Source: Zobellia uliginosa (GTDB lineage: Bacteria > Bacteroidota > Bacteroidia > Flavobacteriales > Flavobacteriaceae). Taken from it: a DNA stretch of 64,000 nucleotides. The stretch spans positions 620,001 through 684,000 of the forward strand of contig NZ_FTOB01000004.1 of NCBI RefSeq assembly GCF_900156625.1, in the 5' to 3' direction. Positions 26,240 to 34,637 of this stretch are shown piece after piece; position 1 is the stretch's first letter; every line of letters starts with the position of its first letter. Both the position numbers and the translations under genes were made by a program. Under the pieces are notes generated by a model. It had not been told where the DNA came from. It ran no database searches and worked only from the letters and a program-made list of their open reading frames with translations.

Positions 26240-26689
26240 ATGGAAAGAAAGCAGTTTTTGAAAAGTCTTGGGGCTAGTGCAGCCTTTGCTATCGCTTTTC
26301 CATGTCTTCATGCTTGTTCTACGGATAGCGAAGATGAAGACGGCGGTAATGTCCCGGTACCTACCGGGGTAGATTTTACCATTGACTTAAGTGCCCCTGA
26401 AAATGCGAAACTTGCCGAAAAAGGCGGATTCGTATTGAAAGATTTGGTGGTCGTTGTGCAGAATTTGGAAGGTGAATATGTAGCGGCGAGCCAGGTCTGT
26501 AGCCATCAAGGATATGAGCAGGTGCGTTTTGCAGATATAGATGGAGGAATATTTTATTGTGATGTACACGGGTCGCGTTTTGAACAAGACGGAACACCGA
26601 TATACGAAAAAGTGGAAGGGGTGACCTCGAAGCCATTGAAAATTTTTAAGACCGAGCTGAACGATAATATGCTACGCGTATTTGAATAA
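26240..26689 (+). CDS. Rieske (2Fe-2S) lipoprotein
   Basis: A 149-residue periplasmic protein anchored by a lipoprotein signal (hydrophobic run ending LHAC, Cys about residue 26) and an acidic linker. The Rieske fold spans residues about 45-149. The cluster ligands are C-S-H (VCSHQGYEQV) and C-D-V-H (IFYCDVHGSRF), 17 residues apart, and the Ser/Gly after the second His is present. It would be a one-electron carrier at the outer face of the inner membrane. It starts the three-gene run with the thioredoxin-like protein and ApbE, which suggests a small redox module. Confidence 0.9.
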   Translation: MERKQFLKSLGASAAFAIAFPCLHACSTDSEDEDGGNVPVPTGVDFTIDLSAPENAKLAEKGGFVLKDLVVVVQNLEGEYVAASQVCSHQGYEQVRFADIDGGIFYCDVHGSRFEQDGTPIYEKVEGVTSKPLKIFKTELNDNMLRVFE

Positions 26690-26717
26690 GTGGCACTGAT
26701 TTTGTTTTAGACCTAAT

Positions 26718-27149
26718 ATGAAAAAGATAATACTTTTGTTTTTTGTTGCTCTGGCTACTTCCCTTTCTGCCCAAGATTGGCAAGAAGATTACACACAGGC
26801 CTTGGCTTTGTCAAAAGCGGACAACAAGAAAATGGTATTGGTTTTTGCGGGCTCCGATTGGTGTGCGCCTTGCATAAAACTGGATAAGACCATCTGGCAA
26901 TCGGAAGAGTTTAAAAAATTCGCCCAAAATGAACTGATACTTTATAAGGCCGATTTTCCACGGAAAAAAGCAAATCAACTTAGCGCTGAACTCAGTGCGA
27001 AAAATAAAGAGTTGGCCGAAAAGTTCAATCCCCAGGGGCACTTTCCCTTAGTGGTTCTTTTATCGGAAAAAGAAGAAGTCTTGGGGCGGACTGGCTATTT
27101 GAAGCTTTCTCCAAAAGAATATGTTGCGCATTTAAAATCCATGTTATAA
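26718..27149 (+). CDS. Periplasmic thioredoxin-like protein
   Basis: A 143-residue protein with a cleavable signal (SLSAQD, about residue 19) and a thioredoxin fold carrying the active site GSDWCAPCIKLD. The cis-Pro region is GHFPLVVLLSEK. A Lys-rich insertion after the active site (FPRKKANQLSAELSAKNKELAEKFN) is typical of the flavobacterial thioredoxin family protein found beside ApbE. Its stop codon is immediately followed by the GTG start of apbE, so the two are co-translated. It probably keeps thiols of the neighbouring redox proteins reduced (inference). Confidence 0.88.
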   Translation: MKKIILLFFVALATSLSAQDWQEDYTQALALSKADNKKMVLVFAGSDWCAPCIKLDKTIWQSEEFKKFAQNELILYKADFPRKKANQLSAELSAKNKELAEKFNPQGHFPLVVLLSEKEEVLGRTGYLKLSPKEYVAHLKSML

Positions 27150-28139
27150 GTGAGGGCGGTATTGTATATACTTTCTTTTTTGTTCTTTTCTATTGGTTTT
27201 TCCCAGGATAAGAAATTGGTAACCGTGCACAGGGCGATGGAGCTTATGGGCTCTCGGTTCGATATTACGGTGGTATCCGCCAATGAAGATTTAGGGTATA
27301 TCAATATAGAGGAGGCTACCGCTGAAATCCAACGTATTGAAAATATGATTTCTTCTTGGAAACCCGATTCGGAAACCTCCTTGATAAATGCAAATGCGGG
27401 AATTAAACCGGTCAAGGTAAGTGCTGAAATGTTTATGCTGATAGAACGGGCCAAGAAACTTTCGGAAATTACCGATGGGGCCTTTGATATTTCTTTTGCC
27501 TCTATGGATGAAATATGGAGTTTTGATGGCTCCATGGTTCGAATGCCCAGTAAAAAGGAAATCGAAAATTCGGTAAAAAGAGTCGGCTACGAGAAAATCA
27601 TCCTAGATTCGTCCGAAAAAACGGTATTTCTGGCTGAAAAAGGCATGAAAATTTCTTTCGGGGCCATAGGAAAGGGCTATGCGGCCGATAAGGCCAAAGA
27701 GCTTTTGGTTTCAAAACAGGTATTGGGGGGGATTATAAATGCGGCCGGCGACCTTACTACATGGGGGACGAAGGCTACAGGGGAAAAATGGCTTATTGGT
27801 ATAGCCAATCCGCTGAGCGAAGAGAAAATCTTCTCTTGGTTACCTATCGTTGAGTCGTCTGTGGCCACTTCGGGCAACTATGAGAAGTATGTTGTCTTTA
27901 ACGGGGTGAAGTATTCGCATATCATCGACCCTAGAACCGGGTATCCCTCTACGGGAATCAATAGTGTGTCCATATTTGCCAAAAGCGCCGAAATTTGTGA
28001 TGCCTTGGCTACGGCCGTGTATATACTGGGTAAAAAAGAGGGGCTTGCCCTTATCAACCAATTGGGGGATACCGAGGCTATTTTGGTAGACGATAGCAAT
28101 AAAGTGCACAAAAGCAGTGGCATATTACTGAACAACTAG
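27150..28139 (+). CDS. apbE: FAD:protein FMN transferase ApbE
   Basis: A 329-residue exported flavin transferase that attaches FMN to a Thr or Ser of target proteins such as NqrB/NqrC or RnfG. It has a signal peptide (LSFLFFSIGFSQD). RAMELMGSRFDITV, the active-site region SFGAIGKGYAADKA, INAAGDLTTWG, VATSGNYEKY and HIIDPRTGYP are present, followed by SAEICDALATAVYILG. The start is GTG at 27150, directly after the previous stop. The flavinylated partner is not in the window. Confidence 0.93.
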   Translation: MRAVLYILSFLFFSIGFSQDKKLVTVHRAMELMGSRFDITVVSANEDLGYINIEEATAEIQRIENMISSWKPDSETSLINANAGIKPVKVSAEMFMLIERAKKLSEITDGAFDISFASMDEIWSFDGSMVRMPSKKEIENSVKRVGYEKIILDSSEKTVFLAEKGMKISFGAIGKGYAADKAKELLVSKQVLGGIINAAGDLTTWGTKATGEKWLIGIANPLSEEKIFSWLPIVESSVATSGNYEKYVVFNGVKYSHIIDPRTGYPSTGINSVSIFAKSAEICDALATAVYILGKKEGLALINQLGDTEAILVDDSNKVHKSSGILLNN

Positions 28140-28234
28140 GCCTAAGGGCTTATTCCTCTTTTTGCCGAAAACCTTAGGGATATCAATAAATGTGCAAATT
28201 TGTCGTAAATTCGCAGCACAAGTGATGTAAGATA

Positions 28235-29311
28235 ATGATAGATAAACTCAATATAGTTAAGCAGCGTTTTGATGAGGTTTCCGACCTTATTATTCAGCCC
28301 GATATTATTTCGGATCAGAAACGTTATGTGGAATTGACCAAAGAATACTCCGATTTAAAAGAGCTTGTGGCAAAACGTGAACAGTACGTGGAGCTTATGG
28401 ATAATATTCAGGAAGCCGATGAAATTATAGCGGATGGCAGTGACGCCGAAATGGTGGAAATGGCCAAAATGCAGTTGGAAGAAGCTAAAGAGGCCCTTCC
28501 GCAATTGGAGGAGGAAATCAAGTTGATGCTTATTCCCAAGGATCCAGAAGACGCCAAAGATGTCGTAGTCGAGATCAGGGCCGGAACGGGGGGTGATGAA
28601 GCCAGTATTTTTGCTGGGGACCTGTTTCGTATGTATACCAAATATTGTGAGAGCAAAGGTTGGAAGACCAATGTCATCGATTTGAGTGAAGGTACCAGTG
28701 GGGGGTATAAGGAAATCCAATTTGAAGTAACCGGCAAGGATGTCTATGGAACTTTAAAGTTCGAGGCAGGGGTACACCGTGTACAGCGTGTGCCACAGAC
28801 CGAGACCCAAGGGAGGGTACATACCAGTGCGGCTACCGTTATGGTGCTTCCGGAAGCCGAGGATTTTGATGTGCAAATCGATCCCAAAGACGTTCGAATA
28901 GATTTCTTCTGTTCTTCTGGGCCTGGAGGGCAGTCTGTAAACACTACGTATTCAGCGGTGCGTTTAACGCATATCCCTACCGGATTGGTGGCGCAATGTC
29001 AAGACCAGAAATCACAGCACAAGAACAAAGACAAGGCTTTTAGGGTGTTGCGTTCGCGTTTGTACGATCTAGAACTTGCCAAAAAACAGGAAGAAGATGC
29101 TGCAAAGCGAAATTCCCAGGTGAGTAGCGGTGACCGTTCGGCAAAGATTAGAACTTATAACTATCCGCAAGGACGGGTTACCGATCACCGTATCGGACTT
29201 ACCTTGTACGATCTGCAAAATATTATTGATGGCGATATCCAAAAGATAATCGATGAGTTGAGTTTTGTAGAGAATACCGAAAAACTAAAAGAAGCTTCCG
29301 AGATTTTCTAG
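28235..29311 (+). CDS. prfA: Peptide chain release factor 1
   Basis: A 358-residue RF1 that reads UAA and UAG stops. The N-terminal helical domain (residues 1-100) is followed by the codon-reading domain, which contains the P-x-T tripeptide as PQT ([17 protein letters not shown]). The catalytic loop is [12 protein letters not shown]. The C-terminal [20 protein letters not shown] is standard. The P-x-T motif distinguishes it from RF2, which has SPF. pyrF follows 45 bases downstream. Confidence 0.96.
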   Translation: MIDKLNIVKQRFDEVSDLIIQPDIISDQKRYVELTKEYSDLKELVAKREQYVELMDNIQEADEIIADGSDAEMVEMAKMQLEEAKEALPQLEEEIKLMLIPKDPEDAKDVVVEIRAGTGGDEASIFAGDLFRMYTKYCESKGWKTNVIDLSEGTSGGYKEIQFEVTGKDVYGTLKFEAGVHRVQRVPQTETQGRVHTSAATVMVLPEAEDFDVQIDPKDVRIDFFCSSGPGGQSVNTTYSAVRLTHIPTGLVAQCQDQKSQHKNKDKAFRVLRSRLYDLELAKKQEEDAAKRNSQVSSGDRSAKIRTYNYPQGRVTDHRIGLTLYDLQNIIDGDIQKIIDELSFVENTEKLKEASEIF

Positions 29312-29356
29312 CCGACCTAAATTTTCAAGAATCTTAATTATAGCCGTAGCGATACT

Positions 29357-30166
29357 ATGACTACAGAACAACTTGTTGCCCAGATTTATAAGAAAAAATC
29401 CTTCCTCTGCATTGGCCTTGATACCGATTTGGAAAAGGTGCCACCGCATCTATTGGAAGAGGAGGACCCCATATTTGCCTTTAATAAGGCGATAATTGAC
29501 GCGACACATGATATTTGCGTCTCGTACAAGCCGAACATTGCATTTTATGAGGCTTATGGTATCAAGGGCTGGCAAGCTTTGGAGAAGACGATTCGTTACC
29601 TAAATGAAAATTATCCTGAGCAATTCACCATTGCCGATGCCAAGAGAGGGGATATAGGAAATACCTCTACGCGTTACGCTAAGGCTTTTTTAGAGGACTT
29701 ACAGTTTGATTCGGTGACCATAGCTCCGTATATGGGAAAAGATTCCGTAGAGCCGTTTTTAGCCTTTAAGGATAAACATACCATATTGTTGGCCCTGACC
29801 TCGAATGTGGGAGCCTTTGATTTTCAAACCAAATTGGTAGATGGTAAGGAATTGTACAAGACCGTTCTTGAGACCTCAAAGTCCTATGAGAATTCCGAAA
29901 ACTTAATGTATGTGGTCGGTGCGACCAAGGCGGAGTATCTAAAGGAGATACGCGAAATCGTACCTGATAGTTTTCTGCTGGTTCCCGGGGTGGGGGCACA
30001 GGGGGGTAGTCTAAAGGATGTCTGCGAAAATGGAATGAACGATAAGGTTGGCCTTCTTGTAAACTCTTCGCGAGGTATCATATACGCCTCGGCAGAATCG
30101 GATTTTGCGGACGCGGCAAGGCAAAAAGCCTTAGAGCTTCAAGGTCAAATGGCCGAACTGCTATAG
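29357..30166 (+). CDS. pyrF: Orotidine 5'-phosphate decarboxylase (type 2)
   Basis: A 269-residue TIM barrel that makes UMP from OMP. The active-site segment is [21 protein letters not shown] with the Lys-Asp pair, and other parts are [42 protein letters not shown] and [14 protein letters not shown]. The length and the DAKRGDIG context are those of the longer type 2 enzyme. The next gene converges. Confidence 0.96.
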   Translation: MTTEQLVAQIYKKKSFLCIGLDTDLEKVPPHLLEEEDPIFAFNKAIIDATHDICVSYKPNIAFYEAYGIKGWQALEKTIRYLNENYPEQFTIADAKRGDIGNTSTRYAKAFLEDLQFDSVTIAPYMGKDSVEPFLAFKDKHTILLALTSNVGAFDFQTKLVDGKELYKTVLETSKSYENSENLMYVVGATKAEYLKEIREIVPDSFLLVPGVGAQGGSLKDVCENGMNDKVGLLVNSSRGIIYASAESDFADAARQKALELQGQMAELL

Positions 30167-30178
30167 TTTCGGTTGAAA

Positions 30179-30376
30179 CTACTTGATCATATTCTCTAAA
30201 ACTTTTTGAATCTTAAGGGCTTTTTGCTCAAAAAACTCTACCAATTTGGCATCGGTATATTTCATGTCGCTTGCCTTGCTTAAAAAAGTTTGATACTGGT
30301 ACTCTAAAAGAGAAATCGCGTTTCTATTAGAGGTTATTGGAGTAACTGTTCCTACTTTGCAATACTGATTTTCCAT
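30179..30376 (-). CDS. Small hypothetical protein (65 aa)
   Basis: A 65-residue soluble protein ending 12 bases from the pyrF stop, tail to tail. The N-terminal part is polar (VGTVTPITSNRNA). The rest looks like two amphipathic helices (SLLEYQYQTFLSKA and AKLVEFFEQKALKIQKVLENM). No family is recognised. The even helix pattern and position after a real gene support it as coding, but this is not decisive. Confidence 0.55.
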   Translation of the reverse strand: MENQYCKVGTVTPITSNRNAISLLEYQYQTFLSKASDMKYTDAKLVEFFEQKALKIQKVLENMIK

Positions 30377-30762
30377 AGTCTTATAATCCTTTACAACAAA
30401 TATACGGACGGAAATTGTCTTTGGATGTCGATAATCGCTGTATATGGCAAAAATTAAGATGAATTGATGATTTATTTACAATTACTCAATCTGCTTGCTG
30501 AGAATCTTATGGTGTACTTGTTAATAACTCCAATTTTCTTGTGGTTTTGGTAAAGTGTTTTTTGTTAAAATAATGTGGTATTGTCGATCATTTGCTTGTT
30601 TTGTATTGTGTTGATAATCAGATTCTTGGTTTTTCTTCCTGTTTATTGCGTTTTTTGTTTTTTTTAAGGTGGTGTGGATTATATTTCGGTTACGGCCTGA
30701 AATTGGATCAAAAGATTTAATACATTGCAAGGTTTCCTAATTGGAAAAGTCGAGAGAACACT
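30377..30762. other. AT-rich intergenic region, nothing recognised
   Basis: About 385 bases with many T-runs and TTG/TGT strings. A 69-codon frame on the minus strand (30521-30730) is Lys/Asn/Gln-rich without any family look, so I leave it out. The start of the hydrolase gene follows. Confidence 0.5.
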
Positions 30763-31554
30763 TTGTTAAATTACGTTACATATCTGCATCAAGAGTCTGA
30801 TTCTTGGGTGACCTTCGTACATGGTGCCGGAGGCAGTTCTTCTATTTGGTACAAACAGTTGAGGGAGTTTAAGAAACACTTTAATATTTTACTGTTGGAC
30901 CTTAGGGGGCATGGTGACTCAAAACCGAGCCTAAAGGATGCCTTCGACGATAAATATACCTTTGATTATATTACAGAGGATATTTTGGAAGTGTTGGACT
31001 ATCTGAAAATTCAAAAATCGCATTTTATCGGTATTTCGCTGGGCACGGTGCTTATAAGGAATTTGGCCGAAAAACATCCCGATCGTGTGGAAAGCATGGT
31101 TTTGGGCGGGGCTATTATCCGGTTGGATATGCGATTCAGGATTTTAATGGGCTTTGGAGGGCTTTTTAAGTCCTTGGTACCCTATATATGGCTCTATAAA
31201 TTATTCACGTTTGCCATCATGCCGGATGGAAACCATAAAGAGTCACGCTTGCTTTTTGTGAGAGAGGCCAAGCGAATGTATCAGAAGGAATTTGTAAGAT
31301 GGTACAAGATGGGTTCGCAAATCAATAGGCTCTTGCGTTTCTTTAGGGCAGGGGATGTCGATATTCCTACACTTTATGTGATGGGGGGTGAAGACTATCT
31401 TTTTTTGCCTTCCGTCAAAAAAATGGTCCAAAAACAATCTCAGTCGAGTTTGTTGACCATTGAGCATTGCGGGCACGTAGTGAACGTGGAACAGCCACAA
31501 CTCTTCAATCGCTTTGTTATTGACTTTGTTTCCGATGTCGATAGAGGGTATTAG
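30763..31554 (+). CDS. Alpha/beta hydrolase
   Basis: A 263-residue alpha/beta-hydrolase with FVHGAGGSS (oxyanion region), LLLDLRGHGDS, the nucleophile elbow GISLGT (Ser about residue 93), an acid residue near MGGEDYLF and the catalytic His in EHCGHVVNVEQP. No signal peptide is seen, so it is probably cytosolic. The start appears to be TTG at 30763 (GAGAGAAC lies just upstream); no ATG fits the N-terminal strand. The substrate is unknown. Confidence 0.88.
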   Translation: MLNYVTYLHQESDSWVTFVHGAGGSSSIWYKQLREFKKHFNILLLDLRGHGDSKPSLKDAFDDKYTFDYITEDILEVLDYLKIQKSHFIGISLGTVLIRNLAEKHPDRVESMVLGGAIIRLDMRFRILMGFGGLFKSLVPYIWLYKLFTFAIMPDGNHKESRLLFVREAKRMYQKEFVRWYKMGSQINRLLRFFRAGDVDIPTLYVMGGEDYLFLPSVKKMVQKQSQSSLLTIEHCGHVVNVEQPQLFNRFVIDFVSDVDRGY

Positions 31555-31626
31555 ATTTTGAACTGTAAAGAAATCTATTATTTTTTGAAACTGGGTGCAA
31601 TGCTCTTTTCTATTGAAAAGGCACAA

Positions 31627-31655
31627 AAAAACCGGTGCTCCCACCGGTTTTAAAC
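31627..31655 (+). terminator. Terminator of the alpha/beta hydrolase gene
   Basis: The stem AAAACCGGTG/CACCGGTTTT (about 31628-31651) has a 3-4 base loop, an A-run before it and T's after. It lies 74 bases past the stop. Confidence 0.75.
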
Positions 31656-31813
31656 TAACTAACTCAAAAATTACTAACTCAAAATATTCAATATTGTAAT
31701 CTTAAACCTATGGTGTTCGATCAAAGGTCGCGGATAAGTTGTCTTTAAAGACTATCTATGAGTTTAACGGGTTAATTTTCAAGTTATTGTAAGATTTTTA
31801 CTAAATATTTTTT

Positions 31814-32518
31814 TTAATCTTGAAGGCTGAAAACGCGCTTTAAAAGATCGGTTGTACGCGAAGCGGCATTGTTTCTTATTTCCTTTTCCTCGACCGCGAT
31901 CATGGTGTAAACGCCCTTGAGTGCTTCTTGGGTAACATAGTCGGTCAAATCAGGGTTTACCTTCTTTGTAAGGGGTATGCTATTGTATTTTGAGATGAGG
32001 TTGCTCCATACCTTATCGGCACCTACTTTATCGAAAGAGTTTTTGATGACGGGGTTGAATTTGGCGTAGAGTTGGGTTTGTGTGGCCGAGGTGAGGTATT
32101 GGGTGGCGGCATCGTCACTACCTAATAAAATGTTCTTGGCATCATTGAAGGTGATACCTTTTACCGCATCGACAAAAATAGGGGTAGCTTCGCCTACGGC
32201 ATCTTCTGCGGCCCTATTGATTACCTTTAGGCCTTCGTCGGCCAAATTTCCAAGTCCGATATCTCGAAGGGTCTTATCAACCTTTTGAAGTTCTTCGGGT
32301 AAAAGAATTTTTACGGCTTCGTTCTTTAGGAAGCCGTCTTCTTGAGTGAGCTTGCTTACCTGGCTTTTAATGCCTTTGTCAAGGGCTTGTCGTAGGCCGG
32401 CGGCAATTTGGTCATTGCCGAGGGCGGTTTGTCCTTGGGGCAATTGGTCTATAACTTGTTGAAGTTCGCCACAGGCCGTTAGGTTCAGTGCGAGAAATAA
32501 GAGAAATATTTTTTTCAT
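31814..32518 (-). CDS. DUF4197 lipoprotein
   Basis: A 234-residue lipoprotein (signal ending LTAC, Cys about residue 16) that is nearly all helical. Family-like pieces are IAAGLRQALDKGIKSQVSKL, the GITFNDAKNILLGSDDAATQYL segment and ALKGVYTMIAVEEKEIR near the C-terminus. This matches DUF4197, a family of periplasmic-facing proteins with no known role. It follows purU on the same strand after 86 bases. Confidence 0.88.
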   Translation of the reverse strand: MKKIFLLFLALNLTACGELQQVIDQLPQGQTALGNDQIAAGLRQALDKGIKSQVSKLTQEDGFLKNEAVKILLPEELQKVDKTLRDIGLGNLADEGLKVINRAAEDAVGEATPIFVDAVKGITFNDAKNILLGSDDAATQYLTSATQTQLYAKFNPVIKNSFDKVGADKVWSNLISKYNSIPLTKKVNPDLTDYVTQEALKGVYTMIAVEEKEIRNNAASRTTDLLKRVFSLQD

Positions 32519-32604
32519 AGCTGCTTTTTTGTCTATTAGGAAAAATAAAAGTGTGGCCTATCCAAATGGGTATGCCTTTTCTTTCTTTTATGTATCGAAT
32601 TATA

Positions 32605-33456
32605 TTACGAAAAAATGACGGTCTTATTGTTGTAGACCATAGTCTTTCTTAGAATATGTAGTTTAACGGCCCTTGAAAGCACTATTTTTTCAAGATCCCG
32701 GCCCTTGGCGATAAAGTCTTTGATGCTATGGGCGTGGGTTACCGTAGTAACGTCTTGTTCTATGATCGGTCCCGCATCGAGTTCTTCGGTAACGTAATGG
32801 CTCGTAGCCCCAATGATCTTAACGCCACGTTTAAAGGCTGCATGATAGGGTTTGGCGCCTGCAAATGCCGGAAGAAACGAGTGGTGGATGTTGATAATAC
32901 GATTGGGGAAGTTGCTAATGATTTTCGGACTTACAATTTGCATATACCGCGCCAAGACAATAAAATTTACGCCGTGTTGCTTGAGTAGTTCCAATTGTTT
33001 CGTCTCAGCTTCGGCCTTAGTGTCCTTGGTTACGGGTATGTGGTAGAACGGAATGTCAAATTGTTCGGCAATGGGCTTAAGGTCGGGGTGGTTGCTGATG
33101 ATAAAAGGAATCTCTACTTCGAGCTCACTGGAGTTAAACCGGCTTAAAAGGTCGTATAAACAGTGATTGTATTTTGATACGAAAATGGCCATCTTAGGTT
33201 TTATGCCGGCTTCATGCATGCTCCATTGCATGTTGTACCGGTCGGCTAGTTCTTTCTGGAATTCGTTCTTGAACGTTTCTTTTGAAAATGTTGAAAGGTC
33301 AAAGTCACTGTCAAGACGCATAAAGAAGACATTGGCCTCTTTGTCTACATGTTGGTCCAAATATATGATGTTGCCATGGTGCTGATGGATAAAATTCGTG
33401 ACAGCACTTATGATTCCCGCTTGATCGGGGCAATGGATAAGAATGGTCGTTTTCAA
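32605..33456 (-). CDS. purU: Formyltetrahydrofolate deformylase
   Basis: A 283-residue enzyme that hydrolyses 10-formyl-THF to formate and THF. An N-terminal ACT domain (residues 1-80, ILIHCPDQAGIISAVTNFI) is joined to a formyltransferase-fold catalytic domain. That domain has the Asn-His-Asp triad in NIHHSFLPAFAGAKPYHAAF and HYVTEELDAGPIIEQ. The length is normal. It supplies formate for purine synthesis or balances one-carbon pools. Confidence 0.95.
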   Translation of the reverse strand: MKTTILIHCPDQAGIISAVTNFIHQHHGNIIYLDQHVDKEANVFFMRLDSDFDLSTFSKETFKNEFQKELADRYNMQWSMHEAGIKPKMAIFVSKYNHCLYDLLSRFNSSELEVEIPFIISNHPDLKPIAEQFDIPFYHIPVTKDTKAEAETKQLELLKQHGVNFIVLARYMQIVSPKIISNFPNRIINIHHSFLPAFAGAKPYHAAFKRGVKIIGATSHYVTEELDAGPIIEQDVTTVTHAHSIKDFIAKGRDLEKIVLSRAVKLHILRKTMVYNNKTVIFS

Positions 33457-33544
33457 AATCGATAATTTAAAACTTCAAAATTAGAACTTTAAACTAACAA
33501 TTTTAGTATAATTCGGGTTTTAAAACAAAATGGGGTGCAGCGAC

Positions 33545-33958
33545 TTAATTCCAATAATTGGAACCTCCATCGGGAAACGAACTGCGCCACTTTTTAAACG
33601 AACGTCTAAAACTTTTGATTTCTTTTCGAAGCAGATTAAGATATTCCTTTTCCTTTACACCATCTTTTTCAAGGCCGGTACAGTACGAATTAATGTTTCG
33701 TATCATAATATTGATAAAGCTGGCGCTCTTCATCCGTTCAATATGGCACCCGCTTATTTCCGCCAAGGCAATTTTCTTAGGTATTAGAATGGCATCGGTC
33801 AATAGGGAGTCGGCAATGCTATCCCTATGGCTATTAGATTGGTAGAGTTTTAAAAGGTCTTTGTTCAAAGAAACATACGAAGCAATTTCCCTGCTCATAT
33901 GGCAGAGCTCTAGGGCTTTTTTGTAGACGGGTATGTCACGAAGATTCTTGTAAGACAT
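33545..33958 (-). CDS. Four-helix-bundle protein (IVP/S23-like)
   Basis: A 137-residue, wholly helical, basic protein starting YKNLRDIPVYKKALELC. This resembles the four-helix-bundle family (TIGR02436) related to proteins encoded in 23S rRNA intervening sequences. The second helix zone (LTDAILIPKKIALAEISG) and the end FRRSFKKWRSS also fit. No catalytic residues are seen and the function of such proteins is unknown. It is divergent from the Lrp regulator. Confidence 0.65.
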   Translation of the reverse strand: MSYKNLRDIPVYKKALELCHMSREIASYVSLNKDLLKLYQSNSHRDSIADSLLTDAILIPKKIALAEISGCHIERMKSASFINIMIRNINSYCTGLEKDGVKEKEYLNLLRKEIKSFRRSFKKWRSSFPDGGSNYWN

Positions 33959-34084
33959 TTTTCTTTTACTAGCAATTTTGTTTCATAAAGTTACGGCCAG
34001 TTTTGAACTTTTGTCTTTAGAAACGAAAGTGATTTTGTAAATTAGCTTTAGATAATAAGGTTTTTATAATTTTTAGACACGAAA

Positions 34085-34531
34085 ATGAATATAGATGATT
34101 TAAACTGGAAAATACTCAAATGCCTTCAGGCAAATGCGCGTGAAACCTTTGCCGATATTGGGCGCCAAGTCGGCTTAACGGCACCGGCAGTAGCGGAGCG
34201 CATCAAGAAGATGGAAGACCTGGGAATTATAGAAGGGTATATTACTAAAGTGTCTCATGCAAAGACGGGTCATCACTTAAAGGCCATTATTACCCTTAGG
34301 GCCTTTATGGGGAAATTAAAACCTTTTTTAGAGATGGTGAAGACCTATAAAGAGGTTGTGAACTGCTATAGGATTACGGGTAACGAGAACATTGTAATGG
34401 AGGTAGTGCTGAAAGATCAGTTTCATTTGGAGCGCTTTATCGATAAGCTGATTCAGTATGGTGAAACACGCACCCATATCATTCTTTCCAATGTGGTGTC
34501 AAGCGCGCCTATTGGGAAGAACACTTTTTAA
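34085..34531 (+). CDS. Lrp/AsnC family transcriptional regulator
   Basis: A 148-residue regulator. The N-terminal winged HTH starts at LNWKILKCLQANARETFADIGRQVGLTAPAVAERIKKMEDLGII. The RAM ligand-binding domain follows (residues about 65-148, AIITLRAFMG...VVNCYRITGNENIVMEVV). It would bind DNA as an octamer-type assembly and respond to an amino acid. The target cannot be inferred from the neighbours, which are a four-helix protein and a T9SS cargo gene. Confidence 0.93.
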   Translation: MNIDDLNWKILKCLQANARETFADIGRQVGLTAPAVAERIKKMEDLGIIEGYITKVSHAKTGHHLKAIITLRAFMGKLKPFLEMVKTYKEVVNCYRITGNENIVMEVVLKDQFHLERFIDKLIQYGETRTHIILSNVVSSAPIGKNTF

Positions 34532-34637
34532 AAATGTAATTTATTTTCGGCAATTGGTCTTTAATTCGTGGTGTGGGCTAATTAAGAGTTCCTTATATTT
34601 AGCTTTCCGTTTTTTTCGGAAGGACACACTGTACGAA

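Noticed and set aside
30521-30730. 69-codon minus-strand frame in the gap before the alpha/beta hydrolase
   Set aside because: The Lys/Asn/Gln-rich product is what random AT-rich DNA gives, with no helix pattern, motif or start signal.
31650-31700. Repeated AACTAACT/TTACTAACTC strings
   Set aside because: Short, irregular AT-rich repetition after a terminator; not enough units for a repeat element or array.
34458-34637. Upstream extension of the T9SS protein
   Set aside because: It overlaps the Lrp gene and hides the signal peptide; the ATG at 34638 is directly followed by a proper signal sequence.
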